This document shows, piece after piece, positions 35,016-43,427 of a DNA stretch of 64,000 bases. This DNA comes from CBDDBU01 sp965226045 (GTDB taxonomy: Bacteria > Pseudomonadota > Alphaproteobacteria > VGEJ01). Position 1 is the stretch's first letter. Each line of letters begins with the position of its first letter. The translations under genes were made by a program, and so were the position numbers. Under the pieces are notes generated by a model. The model did no database searches and was not told the DNA's origin. It saw only the letters and a program-made list of their open reading frames with translations. The stretch is taken from positions 196,174 through 260,173 of the forward strand of contig CBDDBU010000024.1 in assembly GCA_965226045.1 (NCBI GenBank), read 5' to 3'.

Positions 35016-35782
35016 ACATGCTGAGAGCCGACGCGCTCGGGCAGCTGCCGCGCGTGCGCCACGCCTTCTTCACACGAGAGGGTGGCGTTTCCGGTGGCGT
35101 CTATGCCTCGCTCAACTGCGGCTACGGCTCAGGCGATGTCCACGAGCATGTCGCGACCAATCGTGTGCGAGCCAGCAAGCTCCTCGGTATCGACCCGGGC
35201 CGCCTGTGCACCGTCCGCCAGCACCATGGAAGCGCGATCGTGGTCGTCGACCGCCCCTGGTTGCCGAGCGAGTCTCCGCGCGCGGACGCCATGGTGAGCA
35301 GCGTCCCGGGGGTTGCGTTGGGCGTGCTCGGCGCGGACTGCGCGGCAATTCTCCTCGCCGATCCCATAGCAGGCGTTATCGGCGCGGCCCACGCTGGCTG
35401 GCGCGGTGCGCTCGCCGGTATCGTGGTGAAGGTCGTGCAAGCGATGGTCGGCATGGGCGCCCGTCCCGACCGTATGGCGGCAGCGATCGGCCCCTGTATC
35501 GGCGCCGCGTCCTATGAGGTTGGGCCTGAGTTTCCAGCACCGTTCCTTGCGGAGGATGGCGCCAATCAGCACTTCTTCCGGGAGGCCAGCCGCCCGGGTT
35601 ACTTCCTGTTCGACCTACGCGGCTTGGTCGGCGCCCAGCTCATCAACGCCGGCATCGGCCATACCACCGCGCTCGATGCCGACACGTTCGCCAACCCGGA
35701 CACCTTCTTCAGCTACCGTCATGGACGCTCGAAGGGTGTACACAGCTATGGGCGTTCCCTTTCCGCCATCGCACTGGCGTGA
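35012..35782 (+). CDS. pgeF: Peptidoglycan editing factor PgeF (laccase-domain, YfiH family)
   Basis: 256 residues. The ATG overlaps the previous stop (ATGA). Key motifs: HAFFTREGGVSGGVYASLNC, TVRQHHGSAIVVVD, GVLGADCAAILLAD, AAHAGWRGALAGIV and the end FFSYRHGRSKGVHSYGRSLS. The His and Cys residues form the metal/active centre. PgeF removes mis-incorporated L-serine peptides from UDP-MurNAc precursors; older notes call it a multicopper polyphenol oxidase. Confidence 0.93.
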   Translation: MNMLRADALGQLPRVRHAFFTREGGVSGGVYASLNCGYGSGDVHEHVATNRVRASKLLGIDPGRLCTVRQHHGSAIVVVDRPWLPSESPRADAMVSSVPGVALGVLGADCAAILLADPIAGVIGAAHAGWRGALAGIVVKVVQAMVGMGARPDRMAAAIGPCIGAASYEVGPEFPAPFLAEDGANQHFFREASRPGYFLFDLRGLVGAQLINAGIGHTTALDADTFANPDTFFSYRHGRSKGVHSYGRSLSAIALA

Positions 35783-35788
35783 ACCCCG

Positions 35789-35857
35789 ATGCCTTACCTG
35801 TTCATGTTCCTCGTTTTCTCCGTCCTCGGGCTGCTCGTCACCTGTGTCCTCATGTAG
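35789..35857 (+). CDS. Possible 22-residue membrane peptide
   Basis: A very short frame, MPYLFMFLVFSVLGLLVTCV followed by LM, starts 6 bases after the pgeF stop. Its composition is that of one transmembrane helix. There is no good Shine-Dalgarno site, but it could be coupled to pgeF translation. It may be by chance; comparison with related genomes would be decisive. Confidence 0.3.
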   Translation: MPYLFMFLVFSVLGLLVTCVLM

Positions 35858-35956
35858 AGGCCCGCCACCGTTTACAGCCCCAGTGTGCCCTGATACATTC
35901 CACGCGCGGCGAGCTGCGGCTCGGGCCGTCCACAGTCAAGAAAAGCGCACGATGCC

Positions 35957-36889
35957 ATGAAGTTGGTCGCCGGCAACGCTAACCGGCCGCTCGCGGACGC
36001 CATTGCCACCGTGCTGGCAGCGCCGATCACGAACGCGAGCATCCGCCGCTTCGCCGACATGGAAGTGTTCGTGGAGATCCTCGAAAACGTCCGCGGTGAG
36101 GACGTTTTCGTGCTGCAGCCGATCTCCTACCCGGCCAACGACAACCTCATGGAGCTCTTGGTCTCGATCGACGCCCTGCGGCGCGCGTCGGCCCGGCGCA
36201 TCACCGCCGTGCTCCCCTACTTCGGCTACGCCCGTCAAGATCGGAAGCCAGGGCCGCGAACGCCGATTTCCGCCAAGCTGGTCGCCAATCTGATCACCAC
36301 GGCGGGCGCTGACCGGGTATTGACCCTCGACCTGCATGCCGGCCAGATCCAAGGCTTCTTCGACATTCCCACCGACAACCTGTTCGGCGCGCCGGTCATC
36401 ATCAAGGACATACTCGATAGCTACGGCAAGAAGGATATTCTGATCGTCTCGCCCGACGTCGGCGGCGTCGTGCGGGCCCGCGCCATCGCCCGCCGGCTCG
36501 ACGCTGGCCTCGCGATCATCGACAAGCGCCGCGAACGCGCCGGCGTCTCGGAGGTGATGAACATTATCGGCGAGGTCGCCGGCCAGCACTGTATTATGGT
36601 CGACGATATCGTCGACTCGGCGGGGACCTTGTGCAACGCCGCCGATGCGCTGGTGGCCGCCGGAGCCAAGACCGTCGCCGCCTACGTAACTCACGGCGTG
36701 CTCTCTGGGGGCTCGGTTTCGAGAGTGGCAAGCTCGGCTCTGGAAGAGTTGGTGATCACCGATACCATCCTCGCGACCGACGCTGTTCGCGTCGCCCCCA
36801 ACGTGCGGCGTATCTCCATCGCGCCCCTGATGGGCGAGGCCATCCGGCGCATTAGCGCAGAACAATCGGTCTCAAGCCTATTCGACTAG
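35957..36889 (+). CDS. prs: Ribose-phosphate pyrophosphokinase
   Basis: 310 residues. The family motifs are all seen: NANRPLADAIATVL at the start, FVLQPISYPANDNLMELLVS, the catalytic YFGYARQDRKPGPRTPISAK, TLDLHAGQIQGFFDIPTDNL, and the PRPP loop MVDDIVDSAGTLCNAADAL. The enzyme makes PRPP for nucleotide, histidine and tryptophan synthesis; its product is also used by the Apt encoded nearby. Length normal. The next gene, rplY, begins 37 bases downstream. Confidence 0.96.
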   Translation: MKLVAGNANRPLADAIATVLAAPITNASIRRFADMEVFVEILENVRGEDVFVLQPISYPANDNLMELLVSIDALRRASARRITAVLPYFGYARQDRKPGPRTPISAKLVANLITTAGADRVLTLDLHAGQIQGFFDIPTDNLFGAPVIIKDILDSYGKKDILIVSPDVGGVVRARAIARRLDAGLAIIDKRRERAGVSEVMNIIGEVAGQHCIMVDDIVDSAGTLCNAADALVAAGAKTVAAYVTHGVLSGGSVSRVASSALEELVITDTILATDAVRVAPNVRRISIAPLMGEAIRRISAEQSVSSLFD

Positions 36890-36926
36890 ACGCCGCCCGG
36901 CACGATCGCCGGCAAAGGAGTTCCAG

Positions 36927-37610
36927 ATGCAGGAAATAACGAGCTTTATCGCCGAAATTCGCGACCAAGGCGGACGCGGACGGGCGCGCGAAACCCGGCG
37001 CGCCGGTCGCGTGCCCGCCATCGTCTACGGTGGCCGGGGAGATCCCGTGATGATCAGCGTCGGTCTCGCCGAACTCGCGCGGGCAATGGACGTTGGCGGA
37101 TTCACTAATCGGCTCTACGACCTTGTGGTCGCGGGCGAAAAGCAACGAGTCTTGCCGCGCGAGGTCCAACTCGACCCGGTCTCCGACATCCCGTTGCACG
37201 TCGATTTCCTGCGCCTCAGCGCCGACGCCGAGATCACCATCATGGTGCCGACGGAGTTCATCAATGAGGAGGAGGCGCCAGGTATCAAGCGCGGTGGCGT
37301 GATCAACGTGGTCCGCCACCAGATCGAAGTGCGGTGCCGAGCCGATGCGATTCCCGAGATCATCACCATTGATCTCACCGGCTTTGACATCGGCGATTCG
37401 ATCCACATGAGCCACGTCAGCCTAGCCGACGGCGTGGACCCGACGATCACCGATCGTGATTTCACGATCGCCACGATCGCCGCACCGACCGTCTTCGTGG
37501 AAGAGGTCGAAGAGACAGAGGAAGAGACCGATCTCGAAGGCGACGCGCTTGAGGGCGAAGGCGAGGGCGAGGGCGCCGGCGCCGAGGACGCCGACGCGAA
37601 CGAGGAATAA
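36927..37610 (+). CDS. rplY: 50S ribosomal protein L25/general stress protein Ctc
   Basis: 227 residues. AAAGGAG (36914-36920) precedes the ATG. The N-terminal 5S rRNA-binding domain has RAGRVPAIVYGGRGDPVMIS and PREVQLDPVSDIPLHVDFLR. The C-terminal TL5 domain includes VPTEFINEEEAPGIKRGGVI and DIGDSIHMSHVSLADGV. The tail after residue 190 is an acidic Glu/Gly repeat, normal for alphaproteobacterial Ctc. It lies directly before pth, the common order. Confidence 0.95.
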   Translation: MQEITSFIAEIRDQGGRGRARETRRAGRVPAIVYGGRGDPVMISVGLAELARAMDVGGFTNRLYDLVVAGEKQRVLPREVQLDPVSDIPLHVDFLRLSADAEITIMVPTEFINEEEAPGIKRGGVINVVRHQIEVRCRADAIPEIITIDLTGFDIGDSIHMSHVSLADGVDPTITDRDFTIATIAAPTVFVEEVEETEEETDLEGDALEGEGEGEGAGAEDADANEE

Positions 37611-37616
37611 GCCTTC

Positions 37617-38270
37617 ATGATGCTCCTGGTAGGCCTGGGAAATCCCGGGCGGGAGCACGCCGGCCATCGGCACAACGTCGGCTTCATGGTGGTGGATGCG
37701 ATCATCGACCGTTTTGGGTTGGGGGCGCCGAAACGGCGCTTTCATGGCGCCGTCGCCGAGGGCCGGATCGACGGCGCCAGGGTTCTCGCGCTGAAACCGC
37801 TAACTTGGATGAACCGCTCCGGCATCGCGGTACTCGAGGCGGCGCGCTATTACCGGCTGACGGCCGCCGAGGTCATCGTCTTCCACGACGAACTCGACCT
37901 GCGGCCCGGCAAGATCCGAGTAAAACGCGGCGGCGGCAGTGCTGGCCATAACGGATTGCGCGATATCGACCGCCACCTCGGCAGTGATTACCGGCGCGTG
38001 CGCATCGGGATCGGTCATCCAGGAAACCGCGACAATGTCATGCCCTATGTTCTCCACGACTTCTCCAAAGCCGACCACGAGTGGCTCGACGAGGCATTGG
38101 CGGGGATCTCGGCGGCCGCGCCGCTGCTGGTCGCCGACGATGACCCTGGTTTCATGACCAAGGTGGCCCTTTTGGTCGGCCCGCCACCCCGCAAAACGCC
38201 TCCCCCATCGGCGGCCTTGCCCGATGGGGCCGGAGCCGGCTCCACGCCAACCCCCGACGAGGACGATTGA
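37617..38270 (+). CDS. pth: Peptidyl-tRNA hydrolase
   Basis: 217 residues beginning MMLLVGLGNPGREHAGHRHN with the catalytic histidine (about residue 21 in HNVGF). Further motifs are LKPLTWMNRSGIAVLEAARY, VFHDELDLRPGKIRVKRGGG with the catalytic Asp, and SAGHNGLRDIDRHLGSDYRR. It frees tRNA from peptidyl-tRNA. The proline-rich C-terminal tail (after 180) is an extension common in alphaproteobacteria. The stop overlaps the ychF start (TGATG). Confidence 0.96.
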   Translation: MMLLVGLGNPGREHAGHRHNVGFMVVDAIIDRFGLGAPKRRFHGAVAEGRIDGARVLALKPLTWMNRSGIAVLEAARYYRLTAAEVIVFHDELDLRPGKIRVKRGGGSAGHNGLRDIDRHLGSDYRRVRIGIGHPGNRDNVMPYVLHDFSKADHEWLDEALAGISAAAPLLVADDDPGFMTKVALLVGPPPRKTPPPSAALPDGAGAGSTPTPDEDD

Positions 38271-39370
38271 TGGGCTTTCGCTGCGGCATTGTTGGCCTAC
38301 CCAACGTCGGCAAGTCGACGCTGTTCAATGCCCTGACCATGACCCAGGCGGCCACGGCGGCTAACTATCCCTTTACCACCATCGAACCCAACGTCGGCCA
38401 AGTCGCGGCGCCCGACACGCGGCTTGGCCATCTGGCTGATATCACCGGGTCACCGCGAATCATTCACGCCCAGCTCGGCTTCATCGACATCGCCGGCCTC
38501 GTGCGAGGGGCGAGCAAGGGTGAAGGCCTCGGCAATCAGTTCCTCGGCCACATTCGCGAGGTCGACGCGATCGTCCACCTCCTGCGCTGCTTTGAGGACC
38601 CGGAGGTGAGTCACGTCCACGCCGTGGTCGATCCCGTGTCCGACGCCGACGTCGTCGCGACCGAACTCATGCTCGCCGATCTACAGTTCCTCGAACGCCG
38701 TCACGAGGCACTCGCCAAGCGGTTCCGGGGCGGCGACAAAGAAGCCCGCGTCGAGCTCGAGGCCCTAGAAGGCGCGCTTGAGGAGCTGCGCCGAGGTCGG
38801 CCGCTCCGCGATTTGCCGGCCGAGAAAAGGCAAGCCCCCGCCTTGCGTGCGCTCAACCTGCTTTCCGCCAAAGCCGAGCTCTTGGTCTGCAATGTCGAGG
38901 AGGCGGCCGCCGCTCTCGGCAACGCCCATTCGCACGCCGTCGAGGCCTACGCGCTTCAACGGGGCTTGCCAGCACTGACCGTATCGGCGGCTCTCGAGGG
39001 CGACATCGCATCGCTTGACGACCCCGACGAGCGCGCCGCGTTCCTCGCCGACGCTGGCCTCCCCGCGTCCGGCCTTGAACGCCTCATCGCCACAGGTTAT
39101 CGCCTGCTCGATCTCACCACCTTCTTCACCGCCGGCGAGACCGAAGTCCGCGCCTGGACCATTCCCGCCGGCGCCTCGGCGGTCGAGGCGGCCGGCCAGG
39201 TTCACGCCGACATGGCGCGTGGCTTCATTCGTGCGGAAACCATCGATTGGCAGGAACTAATCGCCTGCGGTGGAGAGGTAGGCGCCCGCGATACCGGCAA
39301 GCTTCGTCTCGAGGGCCGCGACTATGTCGTCCGCGACGGCGAGGTGTTGCGGTTTCGATTCAGCGTCTAA
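38270..39370 (+). CDS. ychF: Redox-regulated ATPase/GTPase YchF (OLA1 family)
   Basis: 366 residues from ATG 38270 (MGFRCGIVGLPNVGKSTLFN). The Obg-type G1 motif is GLPNVGKST, G2 is in YPFTTIEPNVG, G3 is DIAGLVRGASKGEGLGNQFL. The G4 site reads CNVEE rather than NKxD, which is why YchF prefers ATP. A coiled-coil insert and C-terminal TGS domain (LTTFFTAGETEVRAWTIPAG onward) follow. It binds ribosomes and affects stress responses. Confidence 0.96.
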   Translation: MGFRCGIVGLPNVGKSTLFNALTMTQAATAANYPFTTIEPNVGQVAAPDTRLGHLADITGSPRIIHAQLGFIDIAGLVRGASKGEGLGNQFLGHIREVDAIVHLLRCFEDPEVSHVHAVVDPVSDADVVATELMLADLQFLERRHEALAKRFRGGDKEARVELEALEGALEELRRGRPLRDLPAEKRQAPALRALNLLSAKAELLVCNVEEAAAALGNAHSHAVEAYALQRGLPALTVSAALEGDIASLDDPDERAAFLADAGLPASGLERLIATGYRLLDLTTFFTAGETEVRAWTIPAGASAVEAAGQVHADMARGFIRAETIDWQELIACGGEVGARDTGKLRLEGRDYVVRDGEVLRFRFSV

Positions 39371-39430
39371 GTAGGGTCCGAGCCGGCGCCGGTGTATAGT
39401 CCGCTCGACCAAGGGCACAGGGAGGAAACC

Positions 39431-40102
39431 ATGGGCGAGTCGATAACCCTGACGGCCGAGGGCGGACATCGGTTCGACGCCTATTTGGCCAAGGCGGCGG
39501 GCGACGTCAAAGGGCGGCTCGTCGTGTTCCAAGAGATTTTTGGCGTCAACAACCATATCCGCAACGTCTGCGACCGTTTCGCGGCCGACGGATACACCTC
39601 GCTCGCGCCGGCGCTATTCGACCGCGCCGAGCGCAACGTCGAACTGGGCTACACCGCCGAAACCATGGAACAGGGCCGTGCGCTGCGCGCGCGCATCGAA
39701 TGGGACGACACGACCCGCGATGCTCGCGCCGCGATCGATCATCTGCGCGGCGAGGGCCCGGTCGGTGTCATCGGCTATTGCTGGGGCGGCTCGGTGGTAT
39801 GGCTCGCGGCCTGCCGCATCGAAGGTTTGGCTTGCGCTTCGGGCTACTACGGCGCCCAGGTCGCGATGTTCAACGACGAGCAGCCGAAGTGCTCGACCAT
39901 GCTCCACTTCGGCGAGCACGATCCCTTTATCCCGCTAGACGACGTCGAGAAGGTTCGCGCCGCGCATCCCGATGTTACGGTCCATGTGTACAAGGGCGCC
40001 GACCACGGGTTCGAGTGCGACGAGCGCGCCACCTATGACGAGGCGAGCCGCGATCTGGCCCGCGCCCGCAGCTTGGCGCTGTTCGCGCAGCACATGAGCT
40101 GA
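39431..40102 (+). CDS. Dienelactone hydrolase family protein
   Basis: 223 residues. GGAGG sits 5 bases before the ATG. The alpha/beta-hydrolase nucleophile is the cysteine in VIGYCWGGSVVWLA (about 112-125). The acid is probably the Asp in FGEHDPFIPLDDV, and the histidine is in GADHGFECD (about 195-203). These match carboxymethylenebutenolidase-type enzymes, although in most bacteria the natural substrate of this subgroup is unknown. It is monocistronic, convergent with apt. Confidence 0.92.
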   Translation: MGESITLTAEGGHRFDAYLAKAAGDVKGRLVVFQEIFGVNNHIRNVCDRFAADGYTSLAPALFDRAERNVELGYTAETMEQGRALRARIEWDDTTRDARAAIDHLRGEGPVGVIGYCWGGSVVWLAACRIEGLACASGYYGAQVAMFNDEQPKCSTMLHFGEHDPFIPLDDVEKVRAAHPDVTVHVYKGADHGFECDERATYDEASRDLARARSLALFAQHMS

Positions 40103-40130
40103 GCCGAACGGCCCGACGGCCCGTCGACCT

Positions 40131-40658
40131 TTATTCGCCCTCGAAGGCGCACAGCGCGGTGACCGCGTGGCCGGCGTCCTCGAGCCGCCGCCGACCGCCG
40201 AGGTCGGGCAGATCGATGACGAAAGCGCAGCCGACAATGTGGCCGCCGGCCTGCTCGATCAATTGTATCGCCGCCGCCGCCGTACCGCCGGTGGCGATCA
40301 GGTCGTCGATCAGGAGTATCCGCTCGCCGGCGGCTACGGCGTCGGTGTGAATTTCGACGCGATCAACGCCGTATTCCAGCTCATAATCCTGCCCGATAGT
40401 CGTCCACGGCAACTTGCCCTTTTTTCGCACCGGTACGAAGCCGCTTCGCAGGTGATCCGCGACCGCGCCGCCAAGAATGAAGCCGCGCGCCTCGATGCCG
40501 GCAACCTTATCGATGGGCCGGTCGGCGTACGACGCGACCAAACGTTCGATGGTGAGGCTAAATCCCTGTGGATCGAGCAGCAGCGTCGTGATGTCGCGGA
40601 ACATAATCCCAGGTTTGGGATAATCGGGGATCGTGCGAATCCGAGACTTGATCGGCAT
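40131..40658 (-). CDS. apt: Adenine phosphoribosyltransferase
   Basis: 175 residues beginning MPIKSRIRTIPDYPKPGIMF, followed by IEARGFILGGAVADHLRSGF, the substrate loop VRKKGKLPWTTIGQDYELEY, and the PRPP motif ILLIDDLIATGGTAAAAIQL. It converts adenine and PRPP to AMP. It lies 13 bases after mtnP, whose product is adenine, so both form a salvage operon. Length and motifs are standard. Confidence 0.96.
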   Translation of the reverse strand: MPIKSRIRTIPDYPKPGIMFRDITTLLLDPQGFSLTIERLVASYADRPIDKVAGIEARGFILGGAVADHLRSGFVPVRKKGKLPWTTIGQDYELEYGVDRVEIHTDAVAAGERILLIDDLIATGGTAAAAIQLIEQAGGHIVGCAFVIDLPDLGGRRRLEDAGHAVTALCAFEGE

Positions 40659-40671
40659 CGCCTGAGCGACC

Positions 40672-41574
40672 TTAGTTGGCCGCCAAAACGCGCCCGGCGA
40701 CCGCGTCCAAGTCGGCGAGCATCGCCAGTTCGCGAGCCTCGGGGGGCGTGATCAGCGCGCTGTCGAGCGCCCGATCGCAGCCATGGGGGCAGGCGCGAGG
40801 GCGCGTCGCGAGGGCTGGCGCGACACCCTTGATCAGTCCTCGCGCCTTGTCGCCATTGTCGGTCAGCACGCGAATGATATCGGCGACTTGGACGTGGTCG
40901 TGGTCGGGATGCCAGCAATCGAAGTCTGTGACCATGGCGACGGTCGCATAGCAAAGTTCGGCCTCGCGGGCGAGCTTGGCCTCCGGCATATTGGTCATGC
41001 CAATGACCGCACAGTCCCACGATCGATAGAGGTTGGACTCGGCCAGACTTGAGAACTGCGGCCCTTCCATCACCATGTAGGTGCCACCCCGAGCCACCGG
41101 CACCTCGGCGCCCCGCGCCGCACGCTCAAGTGCATCGCCAAGTCGGGCGCAGACCGGATGCGCCATCGAGACATGAGCCACCATTCCGGGCCCGAAGAAG
41201 GATTTCTGGCGGGCGAAAGTGCGGTCGATGAACTGGTCGACGATGACGAAGGTGCCCGGCGGCAACTCCTCTCGAAACGAGCCCACCGCACTCAACGAGA
41301 TCACATCGGTGACGCCAACCCGCTTGAGAGCGTCGATATTGGCGCGATAGTTGACATCGCTCGGCGAAAGTCGATGGCCGCGACCGTGTCGGGGCAGGAA
41401 AACCAGCCGCTGGCCATCGAGCTCGCCAAACAGCAGTTCATCGGAAGGCGCGCCGAATGGCGATCGCACCTGCCGCCAGTGCGGATTTTCCAGTCCATCG
41501 ATGTCGTAGACGCCGCTCCCGCCGAGCACACCTACAACCGCTTGATACGTCATCTTGATGTCCGTGCCCGCCAC
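40672..41574 (-). CDS. mtnP: S-methyl-5'-thioadenosine phosphorylase
   Basis: 300 residues (ATG 41553, MTYQAVVGVLGGSGVYDIDG, is an alternative start). Motifs: RHGRGHRLSPSDVNYRANID for phosphate binding, ISLSAVGSFREELPPGTFVI, YMVMEGPQFSSLAESNLYRS, and VIGMTNMPEAKLAREAELCY for the base and ribose. It cleaves methylthioadenosine to adenine and methylthioribose-1-phosphate. Together with the adjacent apt it recycles adenine from polyamine synthesis. Confidence 0.95.
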   Translation of the reverse strand: MAGTDIKMTYQAVVGVLGGSGVYDIDGLENPHWRQVRSPFGAPSDELLFGELDGQRLVFLPRHGRGHRLSPSDVNYRANIDALKRVGVTDVISLSAVGSFREELPPGTFVIVDQFIDRTFARQKSFFGPGMVAHVSMAHPVCARLGDALERAARGAEVPVARGGTYMVMEGPQFSSLAESNLYRSWDCAVIGMTNMPEAKLAREAELCYATVAMVTDFDCWHPDHDHVQVADIIRVLTDNGDKARGLIKGVAPALATRPRACPHGCDRALDSALITPPEARELAMLADLDAVAGRVLAAN

Positions 41575-41622
41575 GCCATTCGCGCGGCCAGTGCCACGGC
41601 TGCGAGCTTGGCCGCGCCGCCG

Positions 41623-42243
41623 CTACTGGCTGGTGGTCTTGCTCCGAAGCTCGTTCAGGAGACCCTCGACGGTGCCTCCGTTCTTTTGGATCACGGCCGC
41701 GAACTCATCACGCTGGGTCAGCGCCATGCTGACTCCTTCCAGCACGACGTCAACGATGCGATAACTCTTATCGATCGTCCTGATCCTCCAGTCGACCCGA
41801 ATTGGCGGAAAGTTCGGATCCAGGATTTCGCTGCGCACCAGAGTGTCACCATCGCCATCGGGGATGGTGCCGACCACGCTGAGTTGCTCGCCGCCGTACC
41901 GGCCTAGACGACCAACGTAGGTCCTGACGATGAACTCTTCGAACAGGACCCGGTATTCCGCGCGCTCGTCGCGCGTCGCACGCCGCCAGTAACGGCCGAG
42001 CGCGAACCGCGCGATGGCATCGACATCGAATCCCTCATCCAGCAGGTAGCGAAATCGGGTCTCGCGCTCACCCTCACTGAGCGACGCGTTCGAGAGCATG
42101 CGGATCGTCCGATCGCCGAGAGTGGCGACGAACTCGACGGGACCTTCAGCGCCATCCTTGGCAAGGGCCGCATCGACGCCCGTCGCCAACCACGGCAGAA
42201 CGCACAATACCGCAAGGAACGCCCTAGCCCTGCCGCCGATCAT
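41623..42243 (-). CDS. mlaC: MlaC-family phospholipid-binding protein
   Basis: 206 residues with a signal peptide (AFLAVLCVLPWLATGVDA, cleavage near ALA). The MlaC fold is seen in RYLLDEGFDVDAIARFALGR, YWRRATRDERAEYRVLFEEF and YVGRLGRYGGEQLSVVG. It is a soluble periplasmic shuttle taking phospholipids between outer-membrane MlaA and the inner-membrane complex. mlaA is just upstream on the same strand (9 bases). The MlaFEDB genes are not in the window. Confidence 0.92.
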   Translation of the reverse strand: MIGGRARAFLAVLCVLPWLATGVDAALAKDGAEGPVEFVATLGDRTIRMLSNASLSEGERETRFRYLLDEGFDVDAIARFALGRYWRRATRDERAEYRVLFEEFIVRTYVGRLGRYGGEQLSVVGTIPDGDGDTLVRSEILDPNFPPIRVDWRIRTIDKSYRIVDVVLEGVSMALTQRDEFAAVIQKNGGTVEGLLNELRSKTTSQ

Positions 42244-42251
42244 CGATCAGG

Positions 42252-43082
42252 CTATTCGGTCGCGCTGAAAAGCTTGTCGACGCCGTCACCGTCCTCGAAC
42301 GTGATCTCCGGCATCATTGGCACCTCGGACGGATCACCATTCCTGATCTCGTCCATGCGTCGCTGTCGGTACAGACTGCGGATGGTGGCATAAAAGTCGA
42401 TCGACGTTCGCTCGATCTCATCCAGGGCCTCGATCAGGCCCGAGCGCGCGCCTACCCCGCGGACGCCGAAGCGCACATAGGAGAGCCACTCAGCGTCGGA
42501 GAGCCACTCAGCGTCCTGATTGTCCAGGATGTAGGTGACTGGATCAAGGAAATAGTCGACGACCAGGCCGACCGTCTCACGCGGCGGGGACGGCCCCAGC
42601 ACGGGCAGCATCAAGTACGGCCCTGCATCGACACCCCACACCCCCAGGGTCTGGCCAAAATCCTCATCGTGTTGGGCTAGGCCGACCGTCGTCGCGGGAT
42701 CAAGCAGCCCGCCGATGCCCAAGGTAGAGTTCATGATAAACCGAGTCAATGTGACCCCCGCCCGATCGGGACTTCCCTGCAGCACATCGTTGGCAAGGAT
42801 CACTGGCGCTTCGAGGTTGTCCAGGAAGTTCCGCACCATGGAACGGCCCGGCGCAGGGATGACGGTGCGATAGCCTATCGCGACGGGACGCAGGACCGCT
42901 CGATCGAAACCAAGATTGAACGCGAAGATGCTTCGGTTAAGTGATTCGAGTGGATCGTTCGCGGCTTCGAACTCGGCCCGGGCATCCGGGTCTTCCGGCG
43001 GCATCGCACAGCCCGCCATCGCCGCGAGCGCTATCAGTCCACACCAGCGCGACAAACCACTCCAAAATCCGACTGACTTCAT
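42252..43082 (-). CDS. mlaA: MlaA/VacJ-family outer-membrane lipoprotein
   Basis: 276 residues. Lipoprotein signal with lipobox LIALAAMAGC (Cys about 25). Characteristic parts are DPLESLNRSIFAFNLGFDRA, VRNFLDNLEAPVILANDVLQ, FIMNSTLGIGGLLDPATTVG and DEDFGQTLGVWGVDAGPYLM. It removes phospholipids from the outer leaflet. An 18-base tandem duplication at 42481-42516 repeats the six residues DAEWLS; it keeps the frame and sits in the region after the DPVTYILDNQ helix. Confidence 0.93.
   Translation of the reverse strand: MKSVGFWSGLSRWCGLIALAAMAGCAMPPEDPDARAEFEAANDPLESLNRSIFAFNLGFDRAVLRPVAIGYRTVIPAPGRSMVRNFLDNLEAPVILANDVLQGSPDRAGVTLTRFIMNSTLGIGGLLDPATTVGLAQHDEDFGQTLGVWGVDAGPYLMLPVLGPSPPRETVGLVVDYFLDPVTYILDNQDAEWLSDAEWLSYVRFGVRGVGARSGLIEALDEIERTSIDFYATIRSLYRQRRMDEIRNGDPSEVPMMPEITFEDGDGVDKLFSATE
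42481..42516. repeat. 18-base tandem duplication inside mlaA
   Basis: GAGAGCCACTCAGCGTC plus one base is present twice in direct succession, differing only at the last base. It encodes DAEWLS twice. Simple replication slippage is the likely origin. The frame is kept, so the gene probably still works. Confidence 0.9.
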
Positions 43083-43427
43083 ATGAAAGCGACTCGGCTA
43101 ATAACTGCTGGCCTCACCATCGGAGCCCGTGCGCTGGATGGGCGCCCATGCGCTGGCCGACCTATCACGGTGCATACCTGCAAATCCACCCCTCCGGCTA
43201 CTCACATCCCAGACGCCGGCCGCCACCGAGAACAAACGCGAGAGATTTCCTACCACAACCCCCTACCGGTGGCCAGATGGGCCGCCCCGACCTCGATACG
43301 ATGACAACGCCTGTTGCCAAAATGCCGCGCATGCCCGCCCCGCCCTGGCGAAAGCATCCGACCTACACAGGTGCCACGAGCTGTGTTTTAGTGCCCACGC
43401 CCCCCACCCTACGCCAAGGAGCTGTCA
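43083..43427. other. Divergent intergenic region between mlaA and the metF-like gene
   Basis: 345 bases. Only the Shine-Dalgarno site of the metF-like gene (AAGGAG, 43418-43423) is clear. No SAM, SAH or cobalamin riboswitch core was recognised and no small gene has convincing coding signal. Promoters for both directions should be here. Confidence 0.5.

Noticed and set aside
43083..43427. SAM or SAH riboswitch before the metF-like gene
   Set aside because: No conserved core or pseudoknot pattern could be found by eye.
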